Below are positions 1 through 7,318 of a stretch of 64,000 nucleotides of DNA, piece after piece (positions within the stretch are counted from its first letter, which is position 1; each line of letters opens with the position of its first letter). This stretch comes from Actinomycetes bacterium (GTDB lineage: Bacteria > Actinomycetota > Acidimicrobiia > Acidimicrobiales > Ilumatobacteraceae): contig JANXUF010000075.1 in NCBI GenBank assembly GCA_025356335.1, forward strand, positions 1-64,000, written 5' to 3'. The notes under the pieces were generated by a model. That model did no database searches and had not been told where the DNA came from. It saw only the letters and a list, made by a program, of their open reading frames with translations. The position numbers and the translations under genes were made by a program.

Positions 1-926
1 GAGATCAGCGAACTGGCGAACGAATGGCGCAGCCAGTGGAACCGCAGCGCGCCGGCTTTCAAGCCGATGCCGACCTGCGCGGCTCGCCATTGTTGCGTAA
101 AGCGATTGTCGGACAGATACTCACCACCGTTGTGCAGAAGCACGTCGTCACGCCCCGGCCCATGGCGTTCGACGTGCAACGCCAGGGCGTCGAGCAGCGG
201 TCGCGGCACCGGAATCGAGCGAGTACTGGCGGCTGTCTTTGTCGGGCCGAGAAGGAGCGCCGTCGAGCGACCGTCGAGCTGCCGGCGCACGTTGATCGTC
301 CGCCTCAAGAAGTCGATGTCGGACACTGCGAGCCCCTGCGCCTCACCGACACGTAGGCCGACCTGCGCGCCCAACAGGACCGCGGTGCCGAACATCTCCG
401 ACGCCGCTTCGATGAGTCCGCCGACTTGCTCCGGTGACGGCACGACGAGCGTGTCCGGAGCGCTCGCTGGCATCTTGATCTTCATCGTCGGATCGCCAGC
501 GATGATGCCATCGGCCAACGCCGAACGCATCAGCGTGCGGAAGTGCTGGAACTGCACCCGGACCGTGCTCGGCGCCAGATCCTTCGACAGCTTCACGACG
601 TACGACTCGACGTCGCTGCGCCGGATCGCCGACAGAGGCCGCGACGACCCGAAGTGCGCCTCGGCACGCCCGAGCGCATTCCTGGCGAGGTCGACCGTGC
701 GCTCGCGCCACATCTGCCGCGCTAGATGTGCAGCCACGTACTGCCCGAGCGTGATACGCAGTTGGTCTGCGGTCAGGTACGTCCCTCGAGCGATCGCCGT
801 TCGCTGCTCAGCCTCCCAACGGTCGGCGTCGACCTTCCGCTTGAAGTGCTTCGTAGCCTCCGGGCCACCTGCGTATTGACGGACGCGGGCTCGGTACTTG
901 CCATCTGGGCGCTTGTCGACGCTCAT
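1..926 (-). CDS. Tyrosine recombinase/integrase, C-terminus beyond window edge
   Basis: Site-specific recombinase of the phage integrase family, which integrates and excises mobile DNA through a covalent phosphotyrosine. The reading frame is open from ATG at 926 to the window edge, giving 308 residues. The N-terminal half (about 1-150) fits the DNA-binding core. The catalytic domain shows box I GLRVGEAQGL near residue 192 with its Arg, and box II HWLRHSF near residue 299. The active-site Tyr must lie beyond position 1. The ATG overlaps the stop of the upstream 39-aa gene as ATGA, so it is probably translated by coupling as the last gene of a short operon. A phage or an integrative element are both possible hosts for it. 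Confidence 0.93.
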   Translation of the reverse strand, partial: MSVDKRPDGKYRARVRQYAGGPEATKHFKRKVDADRWEAEQRTAIARGTYLTADQLRITLGQYVAAHLARQMWRERTVDLARNALGRAEAHFGSSRPLSAIRRSDVESYVVKLSKDLAPSTVRVQFQHFRTLMRSALADGIIAGDPTMKIKMPASAPDTLVVPSPEQVGGLIEAASEMFGTAVLLGAQVGLRVGEAQGLAVSDIDFLRRTINVRRQLDGRSTALLLGPTKTAASTRSIPVPRPLLDALALHVERHGPGRDDVLLHNGGEYLSDNRFTQQWRAAQVGIGLKAGALRFHWLRHSFASSLI

Positions 927-1042
927 GGGGCGCTCCATTCGGTGATCTCGTTGAGGAATCGTGGATCGAGGATGTACTCGGGTTCGTTGTCTCGTTGGTC
1001 TCGGAGGATGGCGCAAATCGAACCCGGCGGCGCCTCAGTCAT
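923..1042 (-). CDS. 39-aa microprotein coupled to the integrase
   Basis: Short frame beginning MTEAPPGSICAILRD and ending NEITEWSAP. Its ATG overlaps the stop of the 52-aa gene upstream (ATGA) and its TGA overlaps the integrase ATG in the same way. I do not recognise a family. It has no membrane segment or Cys pair and is acidic. The two exact start/stop overlaps are the main evidence that it is translated. By position it could be an excisionase-like or integrase-modulating peptide, but nothing in the sequence proves this; it may only keep ribosomes running into the integrase gene. Confidence 0.55.
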   Translation of the reverse strand: MTEAPPGSICAILRDQRDNEPEYILDPRFLNEITEWSAP

Positions 1043-1193
1043 GTACACGACGCCTGCGCCGAACTGCAGCGTCGAACCGTTCGGCGAGATGTCGTTGCCC
1101 CTCGGCTACCGCCTCCGCCAACTCCTGGGGATTCATCGCAGCTCGGCGCTCGCACATTGCCACGTAGGCGAGATACTGCTCATCGGCGCTCAT
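1035..1193 (-). CDS. 52-aa microprotein in the integrase operon
   Basis: Frame starting MSADEQYLAYVAMCERR and ending in an Arg-rich tail (AVRRRRRVHD). The ATG overlaps the TGA of the 203-aa gene upstream as ATGA. Its own stop lies inside the next gene, an 8-base overlap. The middle part (PQELAEAVAEGQRHLAERF) looks like an amphipathic helix, so a small helical, basic-tailed nucleic-acid-associated peptide is plausible. No family is recognised. It is too short for ordinary gene callers but fits the coupled layout of this operon. Confidence 0.5.
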   Translation of the reverse strand: MSADEQYLAYVAMCERRAAMNPQELAEAVAEGQRHLAERFDAAVRRRRRVHD

Positions 1194-1801
1194 CCCTTAC
1201 TCCCCCGTCGTCCCGGCCCGAGAAACTGCCGCTCGCGTGCCACCCGTACCCACTTCTGGGCCTGACTGAGTTTGACGTGGTTCGCGTCGGCGATGCGGCC
1301 AACGGGGTCTCTGACGAGCTTTGCGAGATCCGTGTAGACGACAGCGACGCTCCGGTAGAAATCGTCGCCGTAGGGCCTCGACGGTGGCACCTCGAGCGTG
1401 GCGTTGGGAAGGCTCGGCGCCTCCACCCTCGAGGGTTGCGACAACGGCTTTCCGGCTGTCGGAACCGATGGATCCCATTGACTCTGCATCATGTCCCTCG
1501 CCCACGTCGCAGGCGCTCGCGGACCGAACGTCGTCGCAAAATGTTCCGCGGCCGTAGCGAGAAGCGGGCCAGCGATGCTCAGTCTGCGCACGACCCCGTC
1601 GCGAATGTCCGGATCGTTCACCCACGCTTCGACATCCGTCAGCGGGAAGGTGCGGAGCGTTGTCGCCGATCGACAGTTGGGAATGAACACGTCCGCCGAC
1701 ACCAGCCGCCCCTCGTCGAGTTCGAACCTGACGTATCCGGCGATGGGGCGTTCGTTCTCGAACCGCACCCACCCCCCATTACCGATCTCAATGTGACTCA
1801 C
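1190..1801 (-). CDS. 203-aa protein with C-terminal helix-turn-helix-like segment
   Basis: First gene of the integrase operon. The N-terminal 90 residues look beta-rich (IEIGNGGWVRFENERPIAGY) and unknown. A Pro-rich linker near 110-140 leads to a helical tail (YTDLAKLVRDPVGRIADANH then LSQAQKWVRVARER). That tail resembles the HTH tails of many actinobacterial proteins encoded beside integrases, so a DNA-binding regulator of the element is likely. The start is GTG at 1801, chosen because TACCAT ends six bases upstream and no Shine-Dalgarno is present, suggesting a leaderless message. The stop overlaps the next ATG. The family assignment is an inference. Confidence 0.75.
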   Translation of the reverse strand: MSHIEIGNGGWVRFENERPIAGYVRFELDEGRLVSADVFIPNCRSATTLRTFPLTDVEAWVNDPDIRDGVVRRLSIAGPLLATAAEHFATTFGPRAPATWARDMMQSQWDPSVPTAGKPLSQPSRVEAPSLPNATLEVPPSRPYGDDFYRSVAVVYTDLAKLVRDPVGRIADANHVKLSQAQKWVRVARERQFLGPGRRGSKG

Positions 1802-1807
1802 CCCGCC

Positions 1808-1813
1808 ATGGTA
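1808..1813 (-). promoter_or_regulatory. Putative -10 of the integrase operon
   Basis: TACCAT on the minus strand, six bases before the GTG at 1801. It would give a leaderless transcript for the four-gene chain. No convincing -35 was seen. Confidence 0.45.
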
Positions 1814-1891
1814 TTACTTTTAGACGTGTGTTGCAAGCTGTTCGGCCTGTCTAGAGACTGATTTTTACAAGTCATACCGTGAGGAGATCAG

Positions 1892-2742
1892 ATGTCGGCC
1901 CGTGGACTCCTCGAAGCCGGCGAACCGACATCGCGCTATCTGTTCGATTGGCGTTCAGCACCGGCAGTCGATTTCACTGATGCCGACTCGGTGGAGGCGG
2001 CTTTGCGGATGATGCGCGGCGCCGACGTCACCTGGTCCGTCAAGGTCTGGTTGCGCGAAATCATGTCGCGCAAGATCTCTCAACGTCAGGCGCAGCGCCT
2101 CTATTTGTGTCAGTGGCCGGCGAAATCGGCTGATTCGTGGCTGCGTGAAACCCCGGCGGCGTGGGCTGAACTGTACGACGCCAACGCCACACCCGTCGAT
2201 GGTTCCGATGTTGTCGTCGGGGTCGACATGGCCCTCCACGGTGATCATGTCGGCGTGATCGTCGCCGGGAAACTCTCCGACGGCAGGGTTGGTTGGTGGC
2301 CGCGTTCGTGGGCGCCCGACGCCAACGGCCGAGTCGACCACGCAGACGTCTTCGCGTCGATCGCCGGTGTCATCGCTCACCGCTGGAAAGTCACCTCGGT
2401 GACGATGACCCGCAGTTCTTTGAGCTTCCCGCTCGTTACCTTGAAGACCAAGGGTTCAAGGTCGTGGAGTTCCCGCAGTCACCAGAACGGCTCATCCCGG
2501 CTGACGGCTTGTTGCACCAAATGGTCCTCGACCACCGCCTCGCCGTGCCGGACGACCCGACATTGAACGCCCACTCAGACGCAGCCGCCTGGCGTGACTC
2601 GGAACGGGGCAGGTTCCTCTCAAAGGGCCGCACCGCCGGCAAAATGGATCTCATTCGCGCCGGGTCAATGGCGACATGGGAGCTCGTCTCCGCCCCTCCG
2701 CCGAAACCACCCGCCCGCAAAGCCGAAATCTTCTCGTTCTGA
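1892..2742 (+). pseudogene. Phage terminase large subunit remnant (N-truncated, frameshifted)
   Basis: Phage terminases cut and package DNA. Only the linker and nuclease half remain; the N-terminal ATPase with its Walker motifs is absent. Frame 1 (from ATG 1892, behind GAGGAG) carries helical segments ending QWPAKSADSWL and the nuclease strand DVVVGVDMALHGDHVG. It reads well to about position 2400, where the homology moves to another frame (DPQFFELPARYLEDQGFKVV) that runs to TGA at 2740-2742. One base appears to be missing around 2395-2405. A stop lies directly upstream of the ATG, so the truncation is real in this sequence. Most likely a decayed prophage gene; an assembly error could explain the frameshift but not the lost ATPase. 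Confidence 0.75.
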
Positions 2743-2754
2743 GATGGCTGATCC

Positions 2755-3171
2755 GTGAACATTCCGGGCCCCGGCGTCTACCTGACCGCAGCCGAGTGCG
2801 CTGTGCTGCTGCGCGACCTGCGATGGCGTGGGGTGAACCTCGAGGCGATGCGCAGCGAGGCCAGGTTACGCGATCCTGGCTATGCGAAGGTCCTGATGGA
2901 TCTGCACTCGGCTGCGTTGGCGTACGAAGAACGCGTGCGTGCCGCCGGTTCCAACCAGCCCGGAACCAACCCGGTTCCACCCCTGGAACGTGGCGCATCA
3001 TTGAATGTGGAGAAGGTGACAGCCACCTCCGCCGCCGTCCTTTCCGGCTGTTCGTCGAGAGCAGTTCGCAAGGCGGCGGCGGAGAGACGCCTCGCCGGCG
3101 AACTCGTCGACGGGACGTGGTGGTTCGATCCCGTCGACGTGCAGTTGTGGTGCAGCCGCAGGGCTGCCTGA
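2755..3171 (+). CDS. Phage-type protein with C-terminal helix-turn-helix domain
   Basis: 138 residues from GTG at 2755, 12 bases after the terminase remnant. The first 70 residues are helical (PGVYLTAAECAVLLRDLRW). The last 55 (SAAVLSGCSSRAVRKAAAER then GTWWFDPVDVQLW) have the layout of an excisionase/MerR-like winged HTH: a helix pair followed by a short hairpin and a helical end. Proteins like this are common next to terminases in actinophages. It probably binds DNA, perhaps in packaging or regulation, but no target can be named. The next gene begins 17 bases downstream. Confidence 0.7.
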   Translation: MNIPGPGVYLTAAECAVLLRDLRWRGVNLEAMRSEARLRDPGYAKVLMDLHSAALAYEERVRAAGSNQPGTNPVPPLERGASLNVEKVTATSAAVLSGCSSRAVRKAAAERRLAGELVDGTWWFDPVDVQLWCSRRAA

Positions 3172-3188
3172 GCGAAGTGGAGAACGAA

Positions 3189-3728
3189 GTGGATGACATC
3201 GATACCGAACAGGTGCGGTCGCAGTATCTGGAGTCGAAGGCGCGAATCCAGGGTGATGCGCGCTTGACGCAGGAAGGGCGAGCCGAGCACCTTGGTGCGT
3301 TGAAGGCACAGGCGAACGCTCAAATCGCGGCTGCGGAAGCTGCATCGCAGACGGCTGCTGCTTCGGAGCGAAGCCGCCTGGAGGAGCGCCTGATGCGCCC
3401 GCCGGTTGGGTTCACGGCGTCGTCGGAGGCGAAGATCGCAGCGTCGGCAACGTTCAGGGACGCGATGCAACGCGCCTCGGCGACGTCTCCGCTGGACAAC
3501 TCGCTCCGAGAGTTGCATGACCTCGCGCAGTTGACCGGGGACGAGAGCATGGCCCGAGCAGCGATGGTCGTCGGGATGCGCCGAGGCGACCCGGACGTCG
3601 TGAACGCGTGGAGCCGGCACAACCCGACCCACGAGGCGTCGGTCGACCGCCTGTTCGAGTTGATGCACCAGCCCCCCTCGGTTCAGCAGCGTTTCCTTGG
3701 GGCCACTCAGTTCGCGAAGGTGCACTGA
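3189..3728 (+). CDS. 179-aa coiled-coil phage-type hypothetical protein
   Basis: I do not recognise the family. From GTG at 3189 (behind GGAGA, spacing about five) the product opens MDDIDTEQVRSQYLESKARI. It continues as a long Ala/Gln/Glu-rich helix, probably coiled coil, to about residue 75, then a more globular helical half (NSLRELHDLAQLTGDESMAR). Size and composition would suit a scaffold-like or accessory structural protein, but no capsid or portal gene is adjacent to support that. A GTG at 3177 is an alternative start. It ends two bases before the next ATG, so the two are probably co-transcribed. Confidence 0.65.
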   Translation: MDDIDTEQVRSQYLESKARIQGDARLTQEGRAEHLGALKAQANAQIAAAEAASQTAAASERSRLEERLMRPPVGFTASSEAKIAASATFRDAMQRASATSPLDNSLRELHDLAQLTGDESMARAAMVVGMRRGDPDVVNAWSRHNPTHEASVDRLFELMHQPPSVQQRFLGATQFAKVH

Positions 3729-3730
3729 TC

Positions 3731-4444
3731 ATGGCCACTCATGAAGCCACGCTGGATCCCGAGTCTCCCGAAGGCATCATCGCCATTCAGGGTCCGCAGT
3801 TCGATGAGTTGTGCACAGAACGCAACGCGCTTTCCGCTCGGGCCGAGAGCCTGAGAGCGGAGATCTTGGTGATCAACACTGAGGTTATGCGCACGATGAT
3901 CAAAAATCCTCACGTTCACGAGGTCGGGGCCGAACTACGGGCAACGGAGGATCGTTTGCTGTTCGTTTCCGGCTGCCTGGAGAACTTGGCGCCGCGTGTT
4001 CGCGCTGCTCGTGGGGCGGTAGCGGTCGGAGGGGATGAGGTCACGCGCAGCAACATGGCAATCGAGGAGACCTCTACGGTCCTCGCTCATCTTGTCGATG
4101 AGCAGCAGGCCGCCCAGCAGGCCCGTGATACCGCCATGGAGACCGGCACGGCCGAAGAACTGCACGTCGCCGAGCGCCGCCTCCGTCAGATCGTCGGCGG
4201 ACTAGTCGATGCCCAACGCGAGTACCTCGGCGCACGGGTACAAGCGGCACACGTCGCCCACGCTCAGATCGGTCGCGAGCAGTGGAACGCCAACCGTCGT
4301 ATCGCTGACGCAGTGGCCGGCATGGAACGGGCACGCGAGGAGCACGCGTTGGCGCAATCCGATGAACGCGCGATCGCCCTCCGGCGAGCCGAGCTCGAGG
4401 TCGAACTGCAGGAGCGCCGCAGGGAACTGGCGAGTCTCCGCTGA
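3731..4444 (+). CDS. 237-aa long coiled-coil protein of the island
   Basis: Unrecognised protein starting MATHEATLDPESPEGIIAIQ. Almost the entire length after residue 25 is predicted helix with heptad-like spacing (FDELCTERNALSARAESL; AELEVELQERRRELASL at the C-terminus), without Cys, signal peptide or membrane segment. A long rod-like coiled coil is the best description. The gene sits two bases behind the 179-aa coiled-coil gene, and its TGA overlaps the next ATG (TGATG), so the three are translationally linked. A tail or scaffolding role is possible given the terminase remnant upstream, but this is context only. Confidence 0.7.
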   Translation: MATHEATLDPESPEGIIAIQGPQFDELCTERNALSARAESLRAEILVINTEVMRTMIKNPHVHEVGAELRATEDRLLFVSGCLENLAPRVRAARGAVAVGGDEVTRSNMAIEETSTVLAHLVDEQQAAQQARDTAMETGTAEELHVAERRLRQIVGGLVDAQREYLGARVQAAHVAHAQIGREQWNANRRIADAVAGMERAREEHALAQSDERAIALRRAELEVELQERRRELASLR

Positions 4445-4704
4445 TGCCCTCGTACACCAACCTCGAGGTCGCCAAGATGATGATCACCGCAGCCGTGCTC
4501 GACGATTGGGATGATGTCCGGTCATGTGCCCGACGTGTTGCTGATGCCGATGCCGATGTGATCGTCTCGGTCTTCGAGGTGCTCACATTGTTCACCGTCG
4601 GGTTCGTCAAGGCGATCGCTGCCCAGGTCGATCAGGACCCGCAGGAATATCTTCAGGGCGCGCTCGCAAGCGTCGACGCCATCCTCGTTCCGGGCGCGGT
4701 CTGA
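4444..4704 (+). CDS. 86-aa acidic helical protein, last gene of the coiled-coil run
   Basis: Starts at the ATG sharing one base with the preceding stop. The product (MPSYTNLEVAKMMITAAVLD then DDWDDVRSCARRVADADADV) is acidic and helical, with a hydrophobic middle (VFEVLTLFTVGFVKAIAAQV) that could be a buried helix rather than a true membrane span. No family is recognised. Its tight coupling to the 237-aa gene suggests the two proteins work together. The 213 bases that follow show no coding frame and end at the Shine-Dalgarno of the next small gene. Confidence 0.65.
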   Translation: MPSYTNLEVAKMMITAAVLDDWDDVRSCARRVADADADVIVSVFEVLTLFTVGFVKAIAAQVDQDPQEYLQGALASVDAILVPGAV

Positions 4705-4917
4705 AGACGGTCTGCCGAGAACAGCGCCCGCAAGAATCGAAGTCGCCGCCGGATGGACCGGGGCGACAATCACCATCACCGACCTCTCCACACCTGGGAG
4801 CGATGCGTTACCAGCGGGCGATTAGAGGCATAGAGGCGCACTGACGCCCTAGCTATTTACACGTAGGGGGTCTAGGCTCTGCCGAAGGTGGCGAGGACCG
4901 CAATTCGGGAGAACGAA

Positions 4918-5130
4918 ATGCAACGCGCTGCTACCTCCGAGCCGGCCACTGTGTCGCCTCGTCCGCTGCCGATCCTGGCCTATGCAAAGAGTGACGATGA
5001 GTCGCCGACCGAGTTCGAGATCGAATGGTCGGGATTCCTCGAGCGATGGATAGTCGTCCACGCCTACACCGACGCCCTCATCGACCTGCATCAGCGCTCC
5101 GCAATCGCGGATGCGAGTCGTCGTTCGTGA
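4918..5130 (+). CDS. 70-aa hypothetical protein
   Basis: ATG at 4918 sits behind GGGAGA at 4907-4912, a good ribosome-binding site, which is why this start is preferred to the GTG at 4888. The product is acidic with an aromatic core (EFEIEWSGFLERWIVVHAYT) and a helical end (DALIDLHQRSAIADASRRS). No domain is recognised. It ends just before the convergent small membrane-protein genes on the other strand. The strong ribosome-binding site is the main support. Confidence 0.5.
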   Translation: MQRAATSEPATVSPRPLPILAYAKSDDESPTEFEIEWSGFLERWIVVHAYTDALIDLHQRSAIADASRRS

Positions 5131-5138
5131 GGCCTGGG

Positions 5139-5231
5139 TCACCGATGCATCTTGGTGACGATCGTCGCAACAAACAAGACGGCCCCGACGAGCAAAAACA
5201 AAGCGACGCCGAAACCGCCCCCGAGGTACAA
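5139..5231 (-). CDS. Possible 30-aa single-span membrane protein, GGG motif
   Basis: From TTG at 5231 the frame reads MYLGGGFGVALFLLVGAVLF followed by a short basic end (TIVTKMHR). It is one hydrophobic helix with a glycine-rich start. It lies eight bases downstream of the DUF6131 gene on the same strand, so co-expression is likely. Start codon choice is weak (TTG, no clear Shine-Dalgarno). A second tiny protein at 8773-8841 begins with the nearly identical MYIGGG, which raises my belief that it is a real type. Confidence 0.4.
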   Translation of the reverse strand: MYLGGGFGVALFLLVGAVLFVATIVTKMHR

Positions 5232-5239
5232 CGCACGGC

Positions 5240-5395
5240 CTAGAAGTAATGGCTCCGGCCGCCGACACGGCGACCACTGCGGCCGAGCAGCAAGAGCACG
5301 AGGCCAACGAGAGCGACGACAATCCCTACCGACCACAGAATCGGAATCCCGGCAACGAAACCGATGAGCATGAGAATGAGCCCGACAATGATCAT
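5240..5395 (-). CDS. DUF6131-like small two-helix membrane protein
   Basis: 51 residues: MIIVGLILMLIGFVAGIPIL, a second hydrophobic stretch (IVVALVGLVLLLLG), then RRVGGRSHYF at the end. Two short hydrophobic helices followed by a basic GGR-H-Y/F tail match the small actinobacterial DUF6131 family as I know it; function is unknown. The ATG overlaps the stop of an upstream frame as ATGA, suggesting translational coupling. Followed by another tiny membrane-protein frame. Opposite-strand frames here are lower quality shadows. Confidence 0.7.
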   Translation of the reverse strand: MIIVGLILMLIGFVAGIPILWSVGIVVALVGLVLLLLGRSGRRVGGRSHYF

Positions 5396-5553
5396 GCGTC
5401 ACCCGTTGCCCGGTCACGCCCTTCTCCAAACACGCAACAGCCCCCGCCGTGGCGCAGGGTTGCTGGCCCGTTGCGCAAAGCCGTCAGCTTCACGACCCAT
5501 TTGCCCCCGTCCTCGTCGTCGATATGAAGGCTTACCTCTCGCCATCGTCGTCG
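5392..5553 (-). pseudogene. Remnant or short gene upstream of DUF6131
   Basis: An open frame between a stop at about 5554-5556 and TGA at 5392-5394 reads like protein (SLHIDDEDGGKWVVKLTALR then RHGGGCCVFGEGRDRATGDA). There is no ATG, GTG or TTG before the GTG at 5493. It is therefore either the 3' end of a truncated gene or a 33-aa protein starting MKLTALRNG. Its stop overlaps the DUF6131 ATG. No family is recognised. The protein-like composition and exact overlap favour a once functional upstream gene. Confidence 0.35.
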
Positions 5554-5846
5554 TCACGGTCGAGAAGAACTACCCCGTCGGCGGCGGCAAAAACCGTCCA
5601 CGCCGCTGCCGAGGCCGTGCAGACGTGTCGTTCTTCGCGGGGGTGAACCCACCGCGCCAGCCAAGGCCGTCTGCACGACCTGCCCAGTACGCCTACAGTG
5701 GGCGTCCAGGCCGGCGACAGCGAAGGCGGCACGGCACCGAGGAAACGCCGAATCAGCCGCAAGATTGCGTGTTGACCGCCACCCATCACTCGATGTACCG
5801 TACGACCACTTGGCTCCCGAATCCCCCCGATTGCATGGAGGAATTG
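5554..5846. other. Non-coding stretch before the 83-aa gene
   Basis: No supported coding frame on either strand. A TTGACC at 5772-5777 and TACCGT at 5796-5801 (18 bases apart) could be a promoter for the gene at 5847, giving a short leader that contains GGAGGA. This is a weak match. Confidence 0.3.
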
Positions 5847-6098
5847 ATGGATTCGTACCCGCAGTTTGGCGCATGGCTCGAGTCGCTCGACGACCAGCAC
5901 CGAGCCGAGATCCTCGCCATGAAACGTGGCGATGACCTCCCCGATTGGGTGGCCCCCAGTCTCCGCGACCACGGCCTGCTCGTTATCGACGCTCACATCA
6001 CCGACGGCACACAGCGAACCGTACGACTCTTCACCGCCCACGAAGAAGACCACCTCGAGAGTCTCCGCTCGAACCTCACGAGCACTCGCGCGATGTGA
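5847..6098 (+). CDS. 83-aa hypothetical protein of the island
   Basis: ATG at 5847 follows a strong GGAGGA (5837-5842). The product starts MDSYPQFGAWLESLDDQHRA and contains a strand-like centre (RDHGLLVIDAHITDGTQRTV) and a charged helical end. It is soluble, has no Cys and fits no family I recognise. GC-rich third positions agree with coding. It stands alone, followed by about 90 bases and another small frame that has its own Shine-Dalgarno. Confidence 0.6.
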   Translation: MDSYPQFGAWLESLDDQHRAEILAMKRGDDLPDWVAPSLRDHGLLVIDAHITDGTQRTVRLFTAHEEDHLESLRSNLTSTRAM

Positions 6099-6187
6099 CG
6101 CTACGAAGATGGTCAGGTCAGTCGGACCACGCAGCCACCGTAGAAGGGACAGTGGCGGCGCAGTCAACGACCAGCATGGAGAACGCT

Positions 6188-6304
6188 ATGCCCTCGCCGC
6201 CAACGGGTCAATGGCCACCGGCAACGACGTTTGAATCAACGTCGCCGTTCGAGTTGGATACCGTCGCCACTCTGCAGTTACGCGCTGGGCGGTTGCACGC
6301 CTGA
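6188..6304 (+). CDS. Possible 38-aa protein overlapping the DinB gene end
   Basis: ATG at 6188 with GGAGA at 6178-6182, five bases upstream. The product is MPSPPTGQWPPATTFESTSP followed by FELDTVATLQLRAGRLHA. It is Pro/Thr-rich then helical. It overlaps the 3' end of the convergent DinB-like gene by 27 bases. An in-frame ATG at 6176 is an alternative. Only the ribosome-binding site supports it. Confidence 0.3.
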   Translation: MPSPPTGQWPPATTFESTSPFELDTVATLQLRAGRLHA

Positions 6305-6889
6305 CCACCAGATCGGAACGGGAATGGGTTGGGGCGGTGGCTGGCTGCGCGCGTGTGCACGGCGAAGGTCGCGCAGCACTCCGATTTCGGCGATGTGATG
6401 GACATGCTCTGTCAACATCGTCGTGACGAGACGCACGAGCGGCACCGACTCTCCCCAATGCGCGGGTCGCGGCTCAAACACTGACTCGTCGCTCAGCCCG
6501 GCGACGCACGCGATGAATTCGTCCTGCGCGCGGTACAGCCACGTCATTCCAGCGCTGAAGTCGCCTGGCACGTCGGCGTCGTTGAGGTCTGGGCGCATGT
6601 CGCCGAAGGCGAACACGCGATAGATGTCCGTCCAGGCAGCGAGATGAACGACGCGCCACGCGATCGTCGTAGTCGGAAGTGGATCTGGCGGCGGCCACGC
6701 GTCCTCACAAACGAACTCCCCGGAACCCCAGCCCCGAACCGTTGAGCTGCGTTTGCGAACCGACCAACACGGTGAGGCCGGTTCCCACGCATACTCATCT
6801 TCAGTGACGTCCTCGAGCACCCGACGCGAATCGAGCCACGCGTACCGCAACTGCACCTTGAGCAAGTCGGCAGCCGACGGCACTGACAT
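6278..6889 (-). CDS. DinB-like four-helix protein
   Basis: 203 residues of the DinB/YfiT-like superfamily, metal- or thiol-dependent four-helix bundles often linked to mycothiol chemistry in actinobacteria. Visible marks: the N-terminal helix LLKVQLRYAWLDSRRVLEDV, the mid-protein TIAWRVVHLAAWTDIYR where the conserved metal-ligand His is expected, and LTEHVHHIAEIGVLRDL carrying the C-terminal His pair. The start is set at ATG 6889 because TAGTGT ends eight bases upstream; a GTG at 6901 is in frame but has neither promoter nor Shine-Dalgarno. Substrate is unknown. Confidence 0.75.
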   Translation of the reverse strand: MSVPSAADLLKVQLRYAWLDSRRVLEDVTEDEYAWEPASPCWSVRKRSSTVRGWGSGEFVCEDAWPPPDPLPTTTIAWRVVHLAAWTDIYRVFAFGDMRPDLNDADVPGDFSAGMTWLYRAQDEFIACVAGLSDESVFEPRPAHWGESVPLVRLVTTMLTEHVHHIAEIGVLRDLRRAHARSQPPPQPIPVPIWWSGVQPPSA

Positions 6890-6897
6890 AACGTCCG

Positions 6898-6903
6898 ACA
6901 CTA
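6898..6903 (-). promoter_or_regulatory. Putative -10 of the DinB-like gene
   Basis: TAGTGT on the minus strand, eight bases before ATG 6889. It decides that start over GTG 6901. Confidence 0.4.
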
Positions 6904-7095
6904 GATCGACTCCGATGCTGCCCGAGACGCGTGCCTTGCCGCTGCGCCGAATGCCCGAATGGAAACGCCAAGGTCCTCGTCTACATCGTGTGGTAGGAAC
7001 CGGGTGAGACGAGGACCGTGCGCCGCCCTACCTACTACGACGGAGGCAGCGCCCAACCATGACGCAGAAACCGAGGCTACTTCACTACCAGTGAG

Positions 7096-7257
7096 TCACC
7101 CGTTGTAGTTGACGGTGTTGTGGGCGCAGAGCTCCCCGCTCTCCGCAGTTGCCGTGCCGTCGATGAGCCCTTGCAGCAAGGCGAGTCCAGCGGTCGTCTC
7201 GTCAGCGTTCGTCGCGGTCGGCTCGTCGGTACTCGGTTCAGGTTCTGGGTTGCTCAT
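7096..7257 (-). CDS. 53-aa acidic Thr-rich hypothetical protein
   Basis: Frame MSNPEPEPSTDEPTATNADE then TTAGLALLQGLIDGTATAES, ending with a short tail containing one Cys. The acidic, low-complexity N-terminus and short helix give no family. The start at 7257 is supported by TACGGT ending six bases upstream, the pattern seen at other genes here. There is no Shine-Dalgarno. It may form an operon with the 58-aa frame upstream on the same strand. Confidence 0.4.
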   Translation of the reverse strand: MSNPEPEPSTDEPTATNADETTAGLALLQGLIDGTATAESGELCAHNTVNYNG

Positions 7258-7263
7258 AGGAGA

Positions 7264-7269
7264 ACCGTA
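7264..7269 (-). promoter_or_regulatory. Putative -10 of the 53-aa gene
   Basis: TACGGT on the minus strand, six bases before ATG 7257. Confidence 0.35.
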
Positions 7270-7318
7270 GCTGTCCAGCGCGCCTACAGCGGACGCCAGA
7301 GCAGCCGGCTGAGTTCGT

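Noticed and set aside
67..879. A 270-residue plus-strand frame at the left edge
   Set aside because: Antisense to the integrase, whose catalytic motifs are clear.
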